Source: Trachythela sp. YZ-2020 (lineage: Eukaryota > Cnidaria > Anthozoa > Malacalcyonacea > Clavulariidae). From it: 64,000 nt of DNA. Both the position numbers and the translations under genes were made by a program. Positions 43,191 through 54,599 of the stretch are shown piece by piece. Position 1 is the stretch's first letter. Each line of letters begins with the position of its first letter. The notes below the pieces were generated by a model. That model saw nothing but the letters and a program-made list of their open reading frames with translations, did not search any database and had not been told where the DNA came from. The DNA lies in the NCBI GenBank assembly GCA_016169945.1, contig JADLSH010000073.1, positions 1,798,001 through 1,862,000 on the forward strand, written 5' to 3'.

Positions 43191-44157
43191 TTGATGGAAC
43201 AAAAGGAATTACAACAGCAGTTATTCGAGCGACAGTCTAAAATGGCCAGTAAGTTTGATCAGAAAGTAAACGAGGTATTACAACGGCAATCGCGTATGGA
43301 AGAACGGTTAGTTGATCGTTTTGTTGGGCTACACGAAAGAGTGTCGGAGATCGAGGAGCGTGCGGTGCACTGGGATTCTCAAGGAGCGATTAATCAAAGT
43401 TAATGCCCAATTGGTTAAAGACATCTATGCAACCTTTTAAAAAAGGAACTAATCGAAGAAATAAAACGCTAGGTTAAAGCAACAAAAATTCAGCAATGCT
43501 TTACGATGACAAAACGTCATGGGAGTCGTATTTGCTCAATTCAACATGATAGGTGAAGTGAATGGTTGGCAAGAGCAACAGAAGGCTGTATTTTTGGCCA
43601 CGAATTTTATCGGCACTGCCCTAAACGTTCTTGCGAATCTGCCGTTTTGGTACAGCTCGTCGTACAGAATTGGCAACAGCGCAATTTAGAAACAAAGTTA
43701 AACAGAAAGATGAGAATCTGCCTGCTTTGGCGGAGGAGATCGAACGTTTCGCCCGATTGTCCTACCCTGACGCACCATCTAGCACTGTGGACATATTGGC
43801 AAGGGATCAGTTCATCGATAGTTTTGCAGAGGACAGTATGAGATTGCGTTTCAAGCAAGAACGACGCCAGTCCTTGCAGAGAGCCGTGGCGTTGGCGATT
43901 GAGCTCGAGTCGTTCCAGCTGGCTAGCCGACATCTCAGAGGACAAACACCAAGAGTAACACAGCTGTATTCAGCCGAAACCGAAGTTGAAGACGAAAAAC
44001 ACAAGCGTTAGAATGAACGTAAGGCTGCAGAAACAGATGACCAGAACCTCAGCACAGCCTTGTTGAAGCGTCTAGAAAAAACGCCGCACGGAGTCCTCCT
44101 CGGTCCTATGAAGGCTGCTGGAAATGTGGTGCACTTGATCATTTACAAAGAAGATGT
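43191..44157 (+). pseudogene. Gypsy C Gag
   Basis: An N-terminal coiled coil (KELQQQLFERQSKMASKFDQ) ends at a stop (43401-43403). After frameshifts, a capsid block follows (43631-44011): LPALAEEIERFARLSYPDAP, DILARDQFIDSFAEDSMRLR and RRQSLQRAVALAIELESF. A zinc knuckle CWKCGALDHLQRRC (C-X2-C-X4-H-X4-C) is at 44116-44157 in another frame. Confidence 0.82.
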
Positions 44158-44347
44158 ACACAATTTGAGGTTCCTAAATCAAGTTCCCCATCCACGTCCA
44201 ACGGAAAAACCCTTGGAGACCAAAACACGTTAGAACGAAAAGCACAGAATTCGGCGGGAAACGCCTCGTAGCTGGGTCTGCTGGGCAAGAATTGGCTACG
44301 TCTAAAGACAAAGCCCCCACAGTATGTGTTAAAACAGGGAGAGTTAA

Positions 44348-45639
44348 CCCTATTTATACCGGGAGTGCGCACAATCAGCGCACCCCTATAAATTTCTATG
44401 CGTCATTCCTGGGGAAGTGAACCGATTTGTCTGAGCTTTAGTGACTTTTAATATTTTTTTAGTGCGGTTATAACTGTAAAATTTTTTTAGAAAAATTAAA
44501 AGTTGTGCGGCACTTTCACGACATCTGTCAAACAGGGCGTCGGTGTCCAGAATCTTAAATGGTGCAAAATGGTATTTTTTTGCTGGATTTATTGCAAATG
44601 GACACTTATGACACATTATAATATGAATGTTGTAAAAGTGGACTATTGTGGATGATTTTCAAAGTAACAAATGCATAATATATTCTAAAATGTAATATAA
44701 TGTGTTATATATAATATATTTTCATATAATATATACAAATTTATATTGTTTGTATACAGTAAAAATATACAAAATACATCTATTTCTTTGTACCTTTCAG
44801 GTAAAAACTCTCCTTGATTTGGGAGATCTCCAAACATTCATATTTCACCAATAAATTGCATGTCGTACCACATAATTTGCAACAAATCTTTTCCATATAT
44901 CCACATATTTGTACGGCATATTTGTCAATATTTTGAAAGTAAAATACAGTTCTTCGAGAAAATACTGCAGGCTCGTATCCTACATGAATTATACGTCGTG
45001 TAACACATAATATAATGACCAAATACTGAAATCAACTGTGTTAGCACTGCTTTTATAGTCATTCAGTCTGCGATCAGATACATTTGTTGACTTTATTGTA
45101 TACCTTACGAGAGGAAAAACACCATCGAAAGGGGCAAGAATTACAGCAGAAGTTCCTTTTGGAAAAATTATGCGATTTGTTGAATATTATGAGAACATCA
45201 GTGATCATGAATGTCAGAAATCCAAAATCATATGAGACAAATTGTGCAAAGCAGGTAAATAAAAATAGACAGTGGTTTTTCATAGGCATTGAGGTATGGA
45301 ATAGCAGTTTTATGTTGTAAAAAGTATGTCTTATCAATGTAAAATGAACAAATAACATTAGATCAAAATATTTTTTACCTAAATATGAAAAAATTAATTA
45401 TGCAAAATATCAACAATATTTACCATTTTTGGATGGGTGGCCATATTGAAAGAGGCCAAACCAGAATATTTTGGATGTAAAATCAGCCATTTTTATATTT
45501 TCTAGTAGAATAGAGGTTAATAATAATAAAAATATAAAATTTAGCATTGTAACCATTAATTGGCCGAACTTATGAGGGGTGCGCCCAATCAGCGCACTCC
45601 CGGTAGTTTTTACCTCAAATGTACCCGGTACGAATAGGG
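44348..45639. mobile_element. piggyBac-type non-autonomous element, 1.29 kb
   Basis: TTAA flanks both ends (44344-44347, 45640-45643). The TIRs are CCCTATTTATACCGGG and, inverted, CCCTATTCGTACCGGG. Subterminal palindromes (GGAGTGCGCACAATCAGCGC and its relative at the right end) add symmetry. The TTAA target and CCC-starting ends are piggyBac hallmarks. Internal frames (45084-45320 plus; 44780-45022 and 45074-45358 minus) carry no transposase motif I recognise, although 44780-45022 is Cys-rich (KICCKLCGTTC). Confidence 0.82.
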
Positions 45640-45689
45640 TTAAGGCTATGGCGAACAGTATTACTGTTGCTCTATAATTTGAAAGAGTT

Positions 45690-46994
45690 GCTTGTCAGAT
45701 GGTTGTGGACACTGGATCAAACATTACCATTGTTCGTCCCGATATTTTGGAGAAAGCGAAGAAAGTTGATTGATTGATTTTGATTGATTGATTGATTGAT
45801 TAAATTAAGATCACATGGCAGTAGGAACTGAATTGCGTGACTTATTAACATAGGTAATTTACTGTAAGATCTTAAAGGTTCTACTAATCTTAAAATACCC
45901 ATAAATTATTTTATTTACAAAATTTCCTTATAAAAAACGTTTAAAAGTTTCGTCAACCTAAAATGTACATTTCTTATTTAATTGATTATATGCCTTGCTA
46001 CCAGCAATTATAAATGAGTTAGAAAAACGTTTAGTTTTAGTTCTTGGCACTACTAAGCGGTATTGTACCCGCAGGTCATAAGTTTTAGATTCGTGTCTTT
46101 CCCGTAGCAGGTGTTTCAGCTTGCTATAGGGACTTTCCTTTATGTTCTGGAATAATTTGTTAGTGAGGGCTTCGTGATGATCGTCAATGGATTGTATGTT
46201 AGCTAACTCCAGGGCGGTAGAGTACGGAAAACCTGGAACGATACACCTCAACGCTCTTTTCTGGATGCGCTCTAAGTCTTCTCTTAGATATGTTGGAAGA
46301 GCAAAATGAAAAACAGGACAGGCGTAATCCAATGTTGAGCGTATGCATGCACAATAGTATTGCACTATTTCAGCGGCATCTACCCCGGACCGTTGAAAGG
46401 CACCCTTCATGATTGGTGATTATGAAGCTGTGCATGATGTTTGGATTGCCGTAATAACCGACCAGTGTATTTTGAGACTAGATTTCTGGGTTGCTAATGA
46501 CTGTCATATTAGTGTGGACGGTGCGTATTCGGTATTCCAATCAAGATCCATTAAGTAGCTCTACCGAGTCGGGAGAAGCATTGCAATTTCGAAGAGTAAT
46601 TTTAGATGAGAAGGTAGTAGTGCCACCCCGAAGCGATGCAATCATTGCAGAGAGATTGGATGCAGCTGCACCCAAATTGTGGGACACTGTAGGACTAGTT
46701 CGAGGAACTTTACAGTATTTGATAGTAGCTAGGACATTAGTAGACCTACAGTCCAATGTTCTTCCTGTTCGTGTCTTCAACCCAACAGACCAATATCAGA
46801 GTATTAAAGCTGGAACTTGTGTAGCGAGCTGCGAACCCATTGTTTACGTAACGAGCGTGGAACAAGCTGAAACGTTAAATAGAAAATTGTTCCCAGCAAA
46901 ATCTGGGGTTCCTGCCCACCTCCAAGAGCTGTACGAGAGAAGTAAAAGAGGGCTTAAGCATGAAACAAAACGAAGAGTTAAAGCAGTTGCTTAA
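45690..46994 (+). pseudogene. Gypsy C protease and protease-RT connector
   Basis: The protease active site MVVDTGSNITIVRPDILEKA is at about 45709-45765, with catalytic DTG at 45718-45726. After the LINE insertion the frame resumes (IGDYEAVHDVWIAVITDQC, LRLDFWVANDCHI). The 167-codon frame 46491-46994 holds the connector: VVVPPRSDAIIAERLDAA, IVARTLVDLQSNVLPVRVFN and QYQSIKAGTCVASCEPI. It ends where RT should begin, and RT is missing. Confidence 0.82.
45768..46405 (-). mobile_element. 5'-truncated LINE tail inserted in gypsy C protease
   Basis: A minus-strand frame encodes a LINE RT C-terminus: YYCACIRSTLDYACPVFHFA, LPTYLREDLERIQKRALRCI, LTNKLFQNIKESP and RVQYRLVVPRTKTKRFSNSF. The 3' end is a (TTGA/TGAT)n tract at 45768-45800, typical of LINEs ending in short tandem repeats. 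Only about 150 codons are present. Confidence 0.85.
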
Positions 46995-47280
46995 TGAATT
47001 CGAAGACATACTGTATTTAATTTACGAAGTACTACTAGCTGTCGTCTCAAAATTTCCACTACGTACCATCTTAACGGACGTGAATTTAGGGTTCGAACGG
47101 GCCACTCGACAATTTAGTGGTTAACAAACTTCAGAAGTCCGGAGGGACAACTTGCAAGATGGATCGAGAAATCACAAGTTGATGACTTTAAGATTGTTCA
47201 TCGTTCGGGGAAGGCACACCAAAGCGCGGATTCCCTCTTCCGTTGGCCGTGCTTAATGATAGAATGGAAGTCTTGAGATC

Positions 47281-47677
47281 GTTTAGAAGAGAGAGAGAGG
47301 AGTTTCAATGTAGACGATATGAACTGTGAATGTGAAAACGCTGGATGTACAAACCAAGGTATGGCATTCCATTGTGAGGCAGTTTTCGGCCCGAGGAAAT
47401 AATGCTAAGGCAGCTATATATTTCGTTAGCAAGTTTCTTAGTACGAAAAACTGTGCTTGATTTATTTAAATTGAACCTTTTTAACCCCTTGTAGCTGGCA
47501 AGAGAAAATTATGCCAGACATAGCTTTAACCACCATGATTAGTTCTTAAAAACCTTTCGTATATGGATATCAAACTACCAATAACCAATACCAAGTAAAA
47601 TGTTGTCAATATTATCCAGTACACAACTATACATGTTAAAAATAGTTACGTTAGGTACGATGAAATTTATTTGAATT
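47281..47677. other. Junction interval between gypsy C and BEL/Pao
   Basis: There is no coding signature. From 47595 to 47675, AATGTTGTCAATATTATCCA and ACACAACTATACATGTT match 62838-62918 and are the left flank of the BEL insertion site. Confidence 0.6.
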
Positions 47678-47959
47678 TATTTCCATTGTCGGAAATCGCC
47701 TTAAGATAGTGTTACCTAATGTTTTATCTAGATCTAATTATATACGAACTACGTCACTAGTTAATACGTTATTGAACTCATATAATATTGTTGTGTTAAA
47801 AGATAAGGAGTCTGCATGATCTAATGATGAGTAGGTGAGCTATGTGAGCGAGAGCTGTATCTTGTGAAATATAAGATTTTTACATTACTGTTAACTGTGA
47901 GTGAATTTTGTGATCTTGTGGGATCGTACTGAACGGGACCGAACCTGCCGTTCCCCACA
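47678..47959 (+). repeat. 5' LTR of BEL/Pao (5'-truncated)
   Basis: It aligns with the 3' LTR from TCGCCTTAAGATAG onward. Upstream, only a short CATTGTCGGAA stretch resembles the 3' copy, so its 5' end is missing or rearranged. It ends at 47959 (CCCCACA). Confidence 0.85.
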
Positions 47960-47963
47960 TTAT

Positions 47964-47981
47964 TGGCACCTCCGACGGGAT
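47964..47981 (+). other. Primer binding site of BEL/Pao
   Basis: TGGCACCTCCGACGGGAT begins four bases after the LTR and has the TGG start needed to pair with a tRNA CCA end. I could not name the tRNA with confidence. Confidence 0.6.
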
Positions 47982-48009
47982 TGTGTGTGTGTGATTTAAC
48001 GTTTCGGAC

Positions 48010-49228
48010 ATGAAGAAACAACAAACAGAATTGGATGCGAAGCTCAAGGCGTTGAACTTCAGAATCAAACGCAGCGACGAAGTACTCGGGCATGGCGATA
48101 GAACAGCCGTAGACAGACACCGTAAGTCAATTACAACAATTGTAAGTACAATTATTATTCTAAAGGGTTCCATTGAAGAAGCCAAATTCGCGCAGAGCGA
48201 ATCTGTTGAATCAATAGAACAATGGTCTACAGATATAGACAATTAAATTGCACTGGCTGACAATTGTACGCAGAAACTTGCCAATTTCGTGAAGGAAATT
48301 GATCGAAACGCAAAAGAGATTGAGTTGAAGCATACACAAGAACAGACAATGCAATTTGAAAAGCAATTACTAGAGCAAAAGCTAGAAGCCGCACTGAAAC
48401 AGAAACAAATGGCTGAGAAAGGCGTGCGATTACCTAAACTTAGCATAGCTAAATTTAATGGGAAACCGCATGATTGGGTGCGTTTCAAAGGGCAGTTTGA
48501 GGCGATGGTCGACTCGCAAAACGTTCCACCGATAACAAAGTTTTCCCACCTTAAAGAGCTCGTTGACCCAAGCATTAGATGCGCGATTGATTGTCTCCCA
48601 TTTACTGACGAAGGTTATTCTCGTGCCTTGAAATATTTAGAAGATAGATATGGACACCCTAGCGAAGTAGCTGGTTCATACGTAGTTAGTCTCTTAGAAT
48701 CACCAACCATTAGTGAAAGGGACGTATCCAAAATCCATCGATTTTACGAACAGCTATTGTTTAACATTGAGAGTTTGGAAACACTGGGGAAACTTAATGG
48801 TATTGAAGGCACGGCCTATTACGTGTTGCGCAAACTTGAAGTCATTAAAGCAGAGCTTATAACTCATGTTAAGACCGATTGGAGGGATTGGACATTCAAG
48901 GATTTGCTTGAATCCTTGAAAAAATGGACGGAGACAAACATAGTTAATACTAAAGTTACCAAGCGCAGTAGATTTGGAAGGGATTTCAACAATCAGTCCG
49001 CGGGTGGGCGAGCATTTGGGTCACGCGATCATGGGATAAATTGCGTGTATTGCGAAAGTACAGACCATAGAGCCAAAACGTGTGACAAGGTGTTGACACC
49101 ACTCGAAAGAAAGAAAATCCTCGCCAAAAAGCGTTTATGTTTCAATTGCGCAAGTGGTCAGCATCACGCGAATTCGGGTAAGAGTAAGATTTGTTGGACG
49201 ACATCATTCCTCAATATGCGAGAGTAAA
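48010..49228 (+). pseudogene. BEL/Pao Gag
   Basis: One frame carries one TAA (48244-48246). Residues before it are helical and charged. After it come a coiled coil (QEQTMQFEKQLLEQKLEAAL) and the Pao Gag core (DUF1759-like): LPKLSIAKFNGKPHDWVRFK, FEAMVDSQ and FSHLKELVDP. Two zinc knuckles follow, CVYCESTDHRAKTC and the start of CFNCASGQHHAN. The last is cut by a frameshift near 49190, where the pol frame takes over. Confidence 0.85.
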
Positions 49229-52200
49229 AGCCCTGGTGAAACAAACGACGGAATAGGTTGCACAGCCAGCTGTAAAACATCTGTAATTCATCCTGTAGTG
49301 TTAATTAACATAAACGGACAGACATTCCGCGCATTGCTCGTCAGTGGCGCCAGTCACTCATATGTTTCCTCAACCTTAATCGAACAGATTAAAGCGCGCT
49401 CTGTTAAAACTAGTACACACCGAATAGCTACCTTAATGAGCACAACTACGTCTAAAGTTGAAGAATACGATTTGTCTCTAGAAGCAATAAAATGGAAATT
49501 TGCTATCAACGCCAGAGTTACAAAAATAAACAAACGTGAATTATTAACTTTGGATAATCCTAAGTACGAACAGCTTTTAACTAAATACCAGCACTTGAGA
49601 GGTGTTACCATTGACGACATGACCGATGACAGACGATTACCTGTACATCTTATAATTGGCGCTAATGAATATGCCAAAATTCGAACGCAAACCCAACCGC
49701 GCGTTGGTAGACAAGGCGAACCTGTCGCTGAATTAACCCGTTTTGGCTGGGCTATCATGGCACCTGGAGACGAAGTCAATCTTACAAACTGGTTTCTCGC
49801 ATTTAACTCCACCAGCGATTATGACCGTTTGTGCACTCTTGACGTTCTTGGTCTAGAGGATTCACCCACCGGCGACCAGGGGGAGGTCTACAAAGAATTT
49901 CGCGAGCAGCTGACCCGCCATCCAGTCGAAGGTTGGTACGAGACCAACCTAACGTGGAAAGGAAATCACCCATCACTACCACCCAATCGCTCTGGTAGCC
50001 TCACTCGCATGAAGACCCAAGTGAATAAATTGAGACGAGACGGGAACTTCGAAGTGTATGATGCGATCATTCGAGAACAACTTGCCGAAGGGGTTGTTGA
50101 AAAGGCACCCGAGAAGGTCGTGGGAAGAGAATGCTACGTGCCACATCGAGCCGTGATCCGCGACGAAGCCGAAAGTACCAAGATGCGAATCGTTTACGAT
50201 TGCTCTGCGAAAGCCGACCGAAATTCCCCTTCGCTCAACGACTGCCTAGACCCAGGCCCCCCTCTACAAAACAAATTATGGAATGTGCTAGTTCGTGGGA
50301 GATTTCACCCTGTATGTTTAACTGGAGACTTACGCAAAGCCTTTCTTCAAGTTCGAATTAGAAACGGTGACCATGATGCTCTTCGGTTCCACTGGTTAAA
50401 AAGTCTCGATTCGAATGAAGTAGAGATATTTCGATTTACTCGTGCGTTGTTTGGTCTGGCACCTTCACCCTTCTTACTTGGTGGTGTTATCGAGCAACAT
50501 CTCATTGGTTGGGAATCAAGACATCCTGAAAGTGTAGAAGAAATCCGACGCAGTTTATACTTAGATGATCTCATCTCAGGTGGCACAACTGTTAACGAAG
50601 TACAAAAGCTTAAACAAGACGCAATTGAGATTTTCTACGACGCCAGTTTTCACCTTCATAAATTGCACTCCAATGTTCCAGAATTAGAGACTACGGAGCC
50701 GAATACCGGAAGTCCTGCTGATATGGAACCCTCATTTGTTGACCAACAGTTGAACACTGCTCAGTCTAATCAGTGTAACAAAGCAAACATTCTTGGCTTG
50801 CCTTGGGATTGCAAGCAAGATACTTTGAGCGTGACGTTTCCAGAGAAGATCATTGAAGAACCAACGAAATGAGGGATTCTTGGAAAATTGGCGAAGATCT
50901 ATGACCCTCTTGGTTTGGTTTCTCCGGTCACTCTCGAAGGCAAGTTAATTTATCGGAACGCCTGCGAGTTGAAGATGAGTTGGGCTACACCAATACGCGA
51001 GCCACTGTTAAAGGAATGGCTGAAGTGGGAAGGTTGCTTACCCGAGCGAATAACCACCGACCGTGCTTTGGTCCCGCATTAAGAGCCCATTGAAGCAGTG
51101 GAGCTACACTCGTTTGGTGATGCCAGTGGCCGTGGTGTTTGTGCTGCAGTATACGCAGTTGTTCGACAGCAATCTGGAGTTAGTCAAGGTCTTGTCGCAG
51201 CTAAATCGAGAGTAGCGAAACATGGTTTAACTATTCCTAGATTGGAATTGGTTGCTGGGCATATGGCGGTCAACCTCGTCCAAAACGTGCGAGAAGCAAT
51301 CGTGGGCTTTCCTGTAACCGGAGTGTACTGTTGGCTTGATAGTACAGTCGCTCTCCACTGGATCTGTGGGAATGGGGAGTACCGCCAATTTGTTGCCAAC
51401 CGAATTCGGAAGATACAAACACATGATGTTGATGCTTGGAGACATGTACCCACAGCCCAGAATCCTGCAGATCTCGGTAGTCGTGGTGGACCTGTCAATG
51501 ATGTGCAACTCTGGTGGCACGGCCCTGTGTGGTTACCTTCTACCGAATCATGGCCTGAGAATCTAGTGACCAATGAGACCGCAGAATCTGCTGCCGAATC
51601 TAAGATTATCCAATCTGCTCTTGCCACCGTTGAAGATGAAAATGATGTATTCGATGCGTTGCTAGAAAAATATGATCTACCCACTACGTTGCGCGTTTGT
51701 GCATGGATGACGAGGTTTGTGCAGAATTCCCTGGGAAAGTCAGAGATCTACGGCTCTCTTACCGCGGAAGAAATGGAGCGACGAAGAACCTGGTGGATAC
51801 TAAGAGAACAAATCCGTGCGAAGGCTCATCCCAAGTTTGTTGTCGACAGCGTCCAACTGAATCTACAAAGGAATTCAGCAGGAATTCTCGAGTTCCGTGG
51901 TCGTATTCAAGGAGTTTATCCAATGTATCTCTCACATATTGGAACATTTGCAGAGAAATTAGTAGCACAAGCCCATATCGACACCTTACACGGTGGTATG
52001 CTGCTTACCATGGCGAAAATCCGCGTGCGATTTTGGATTCCGCGTCTGCGAAGCTTAGTGAGACGAGTCATTGGACGGTGCTACAGATGTAAACGATTTC
52101 AAGCCCAAGCCCTTTCGAATCCACCACCTGGTTTGTTACCCACTACGCGTACTGAAGGTTCGAGAGCGTTTGAATCGGTTGACGTGGACTTTGCAGGTCC

Positions 52201-53434
52201 TATTCGCTATCGTCGTAAAGTGAAAGTGGAGTCGAAAGCTTATCTTGTCCTCTATGCCTGTTGCTTGACTCGAGCCTTGTTCTTAGAAGTGTTGCCTAGC
52301 CTCGAAACGACCGAGTTCATCGGAAGTTTGAAAAGATTTATTGCACGGCGTGGTCGTCCTAAACGAATCTACTCAGATAATGGGAAAACCTTTGTTGCGG
52401 CAGCTCGATGGATTAGAAGGGTTCAGCGAAACGAGAAGCTGAACAAATTTCTCTCTGAGCACTCCATTGCCTGGTCCTTTAACCTCAGCAGAGCTCCATG
52501 GTGGGGCGGACAGTTTGAACGGTTAATAGGGGTGTTCAAGTCCTCGTTTTACAAGTCTATTGGTAATGGTTTACTTACATGGCCAGAATTGTCCGAAGTT
52601 GTGTTGGATGTCGAAGTGGCTCTCAACAACCGTCCCCTAAGTTACCTGGAAGAAGACATGCAACTACCAGTGTTGACGCCGGCCTCATTTTTGTTCCAGG
52701 GGCCCCTCTTGCTACCAGAGCAAGATCCAGATGTCCTGGAAAACAAAGATTTACGAAAGCGCGGGAAATACCTAAGAAAGTGTAAGGATCACTTGTGGTC
52801 TCGTTGGACCGCAGAATACCTTCGCGCATTGAGAAAACGAGACTGTATGAAAAACGGTAAAACGGAATCGAAGTTGCAAGTTGGAGACGTTGTAGTTATC
52901 AAGGCTCAAGAAAGAAATCGTGGGAAGTGGCCTTTGGGGATTGTCGTAAGCCTATTCAATGGAAAAGACGGTATCGTGCGAGCTGTGAAGTTACGGGCAG
53001 GTAAAGATCATTTAGAACGTCCAATTCAGCATCTCTACCCGTTAGAGTTATCGTGCGATCGTTCCGAGAAGGAAGTCTTACGCGCTGATGCACCGGTGTT
53101 CCGACCTAAACGTGTGGCTGCTGTACAAGCGAACGAGAAAATCAAGAGACAAGTTGCTATGGAAGAGAGCTTAGTGACTGAACTTATATACCTTTATTCT
53201 TATATATTATTTATTAATATTTTTATATTGACATTGTTGTGTTATTTGACGAGACGTTCCTCCTTTTATGTCTTCCTTCTTCCACATAACACACATTGTC
53301 GAAGAAATAATCGCCTTAATATAGTGTTACCTAATGTTTTATCTAGATCTAATTATATACGAACTACGTCACTAGTTAATACGTTATTAAACTCATATAA
53401 TATTGTTGTGTTAAAAGATAAGGAGTCTGCATGA
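49191..53434 (+). pseudogene. BEL/Pao Pol (protease, RT, RNase H, integrase)
   Basis: The single frame has TGA at 50870 and TAA at 51080. The A17 protease region reads ALLVSGASHSYVSSTLIEQ; the catalytic Asp position is Val (codon 49340-49342). RT: VPHRAVIRDEAESTKMRIVY, LTGDLRKAFLQVRI, FGLAPSPFLLGG and catalytic YLDD (50558-50569). RNase H: HSFGDASGRGVCAAVYAV, LDSTVALHWI and PTAQNPADLGSRGG. Integrase: RCYRCKRFQ, ESVDVDFAGP, IYSDNGKTF and WWGGQFERLIG give D, D and E. C-terminal LQVGDVVVIKAQERNRGKWP resembles DUF5641. The frame runs into the 3' LTR before stopping. Confidence 0.92.
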
Positions 53435-53574
53435 TCTAATCATGAGTAGGTGAGCTATGTGAGCGAGAGCTGTATCTTGTGAAATATAAGATTTTTACAT
53501 TACTGTTAACTGTGAGTGAATTTTGTGATCTTGTGGGATCGTACTGAACGGGACCGAACCTGCCGTTCCCCACA
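53311..53574 (+). repeat. 3' LTR of BEL/Pao (aligned part)
   Basis: The 264 bases differ from the 5' LTR at three sites. The true LTR start is further left, perhaps near TGACTGAACTTATATACC at 53176 after the purine-rich GGAAGAGAG. It cannot be fixed because the 5' copy is truncated. Confidence 0.9.
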
Positions 53575-53576
53575 CC

Positions 53577-53960
53577 ATATTTCTGTCGTCGAAGTCTTTA
53601 CTGGGCCCCAAATAGGTATTTCAATCCACTCTCCTTCGATAATGTTGGAACATTATTCGGTATAACTATACATTTTAACAATGCAACAAAATTTAGAGCA
53701 ACTCACCTTCAAGGGATTCACAAATACTTTGAACCAACCACAATAACTTTATCGAATCAGGCCAAATAATATTTCCCAATTATCCTGAAAAGAAAATTTT
53801 TTCTCAGGTTCATATGAGGCTAATAACTTAATATGACATATTGCAAAGCACTGAGATATATGAAGCAACATTTTTTATTGAGTATGGGAAAATCCCGGCA
53901 TACTTTAAGTCTGTGGGTTGACAAAAAGTTGCTGACTAATTCACAGTGGCCTAGGTAGCG
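53577..53960. repeat. Dispersed repeat, right flank of the BEL insertion
   Basis: TTCACAAATACTTTGAACCA, ACCACAATAACTTTAT and GGGAAAATCCCGGCATAC follow the same order as at 62987-63410. The paralogue there is continuous with the left-flank homology, so it represents a near-empty site. Confidence 0.8.
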
Positions 53961-54226
53961 GTCCTTCTCGTCCTGCCCAGCAGGACTAAATATTTCCACA
54001 AAATAAGGAAATAATTTTTCAAAATCCAACTAAAACATTTCTTTGTTTATCTAAAGCTTTAAAAATGTATCATTGTCATTTATCTGGACTTTTTTATCTG
54101 AATTTTGATTCATATGTATGATCAGTCCTTTATAGACTAGTCCTTAGTGCGCTCTTGCATTAGAAAACATGTAATATTCAGATATATTCTAGGCTCTATG
54201 GAAAATATTCCCATAGATGTGGATAC

Positions 54227-54340
54227 ACAACAGTCAACAAATACAACAGTCAACAAATACAACAGTCAACAAATACAACAGTCAACAAATACAACAGTCA
54301 ACAAATACAACAGTCAACAAATACAACAGTCAACAAATAC
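54227..54340 (+). repeat. 16-bp minisatellite (7 copies)
   Basis: ACAACAGTCAACAAAT is repeated perfectly seven times. As 16 is not a multiple of three, all three frames read through it as QQ/TVN/STN-rich peptides, so the open frames here are repeat artefacts. Confidence 0.95.
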
Positions 54341-54599
54341 ATCTGAAATTAATTACCTCCCTATTCAGTATTTGTGTGAACGACGTGATCAGCTTCCTTC
54401 ATTTCTGTTAACTGCTATTCTGACTTATTTTTGGGTCGTGATGAGTGTTCTCTTAGTGCAACAGTGCCAGGCTTTTTAGCTTCGCACCAATCTATCAGCC
54501 ATTTGTGTTCTTGAATACCAAAAAATTATTGCGGCTATTTTTGCCTAATAATTCTGGACTCCGAAAAAGGCATTATATGAAATTTCAGGAAGAACCTCT

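Larger units (their letters stand above)
42911..47280 (+). mobile_element. Gypsy C, internally deleted and invaded
   Basis: The plus-strand element has an LTR-like leader (ending AACGTAAACACAACA at 43087), then Gag, a zinc knuckle, a protease, the protease-RT connector and the last bases of RNase H (WIEKSQVDDFKIVHRSGKAH near 47165-47215). RT and most of RNase H are deleted around 47000-47140. No integrase or 3' LTR was found. A piggyBac-type element (44348-45639) and a LINE tail (45768-46405) interrupt it. The 5' LTR start is ambiguous because TGTGACGATACGC at 42888 can also be read as LINE C sequence. Confidence 0.75.
47678..53574 (+). mobile_element. BEL/Pao LTR retrotransposon
   Basis: The LTRs share 264 aligned bases (47696-47959, 53311-53574) with three differences and end GTTCCCCACA. 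The domain order Gag, A17-type protease, RT, RNase H, H2C2 integrase, DDE integrase and C-terminal DUF5641-like domain is that of BEL/Pao. Lesions: stop at 48244, frameshift near 49190, stops at 50870 and 51080, and loss of the protease Asp. There is no envelope-like frame. The right flank (53577-53960) matches 62987-63410, showing insertion into a dispersed repeat. Confidence 0.9.

Noticed and set aside
54147..54479. 110-codon Gln/Asn/Thr-rich frame
   Set aside because: Generated by a 16-bp minisatellite readable in all frames; no start context or homology.
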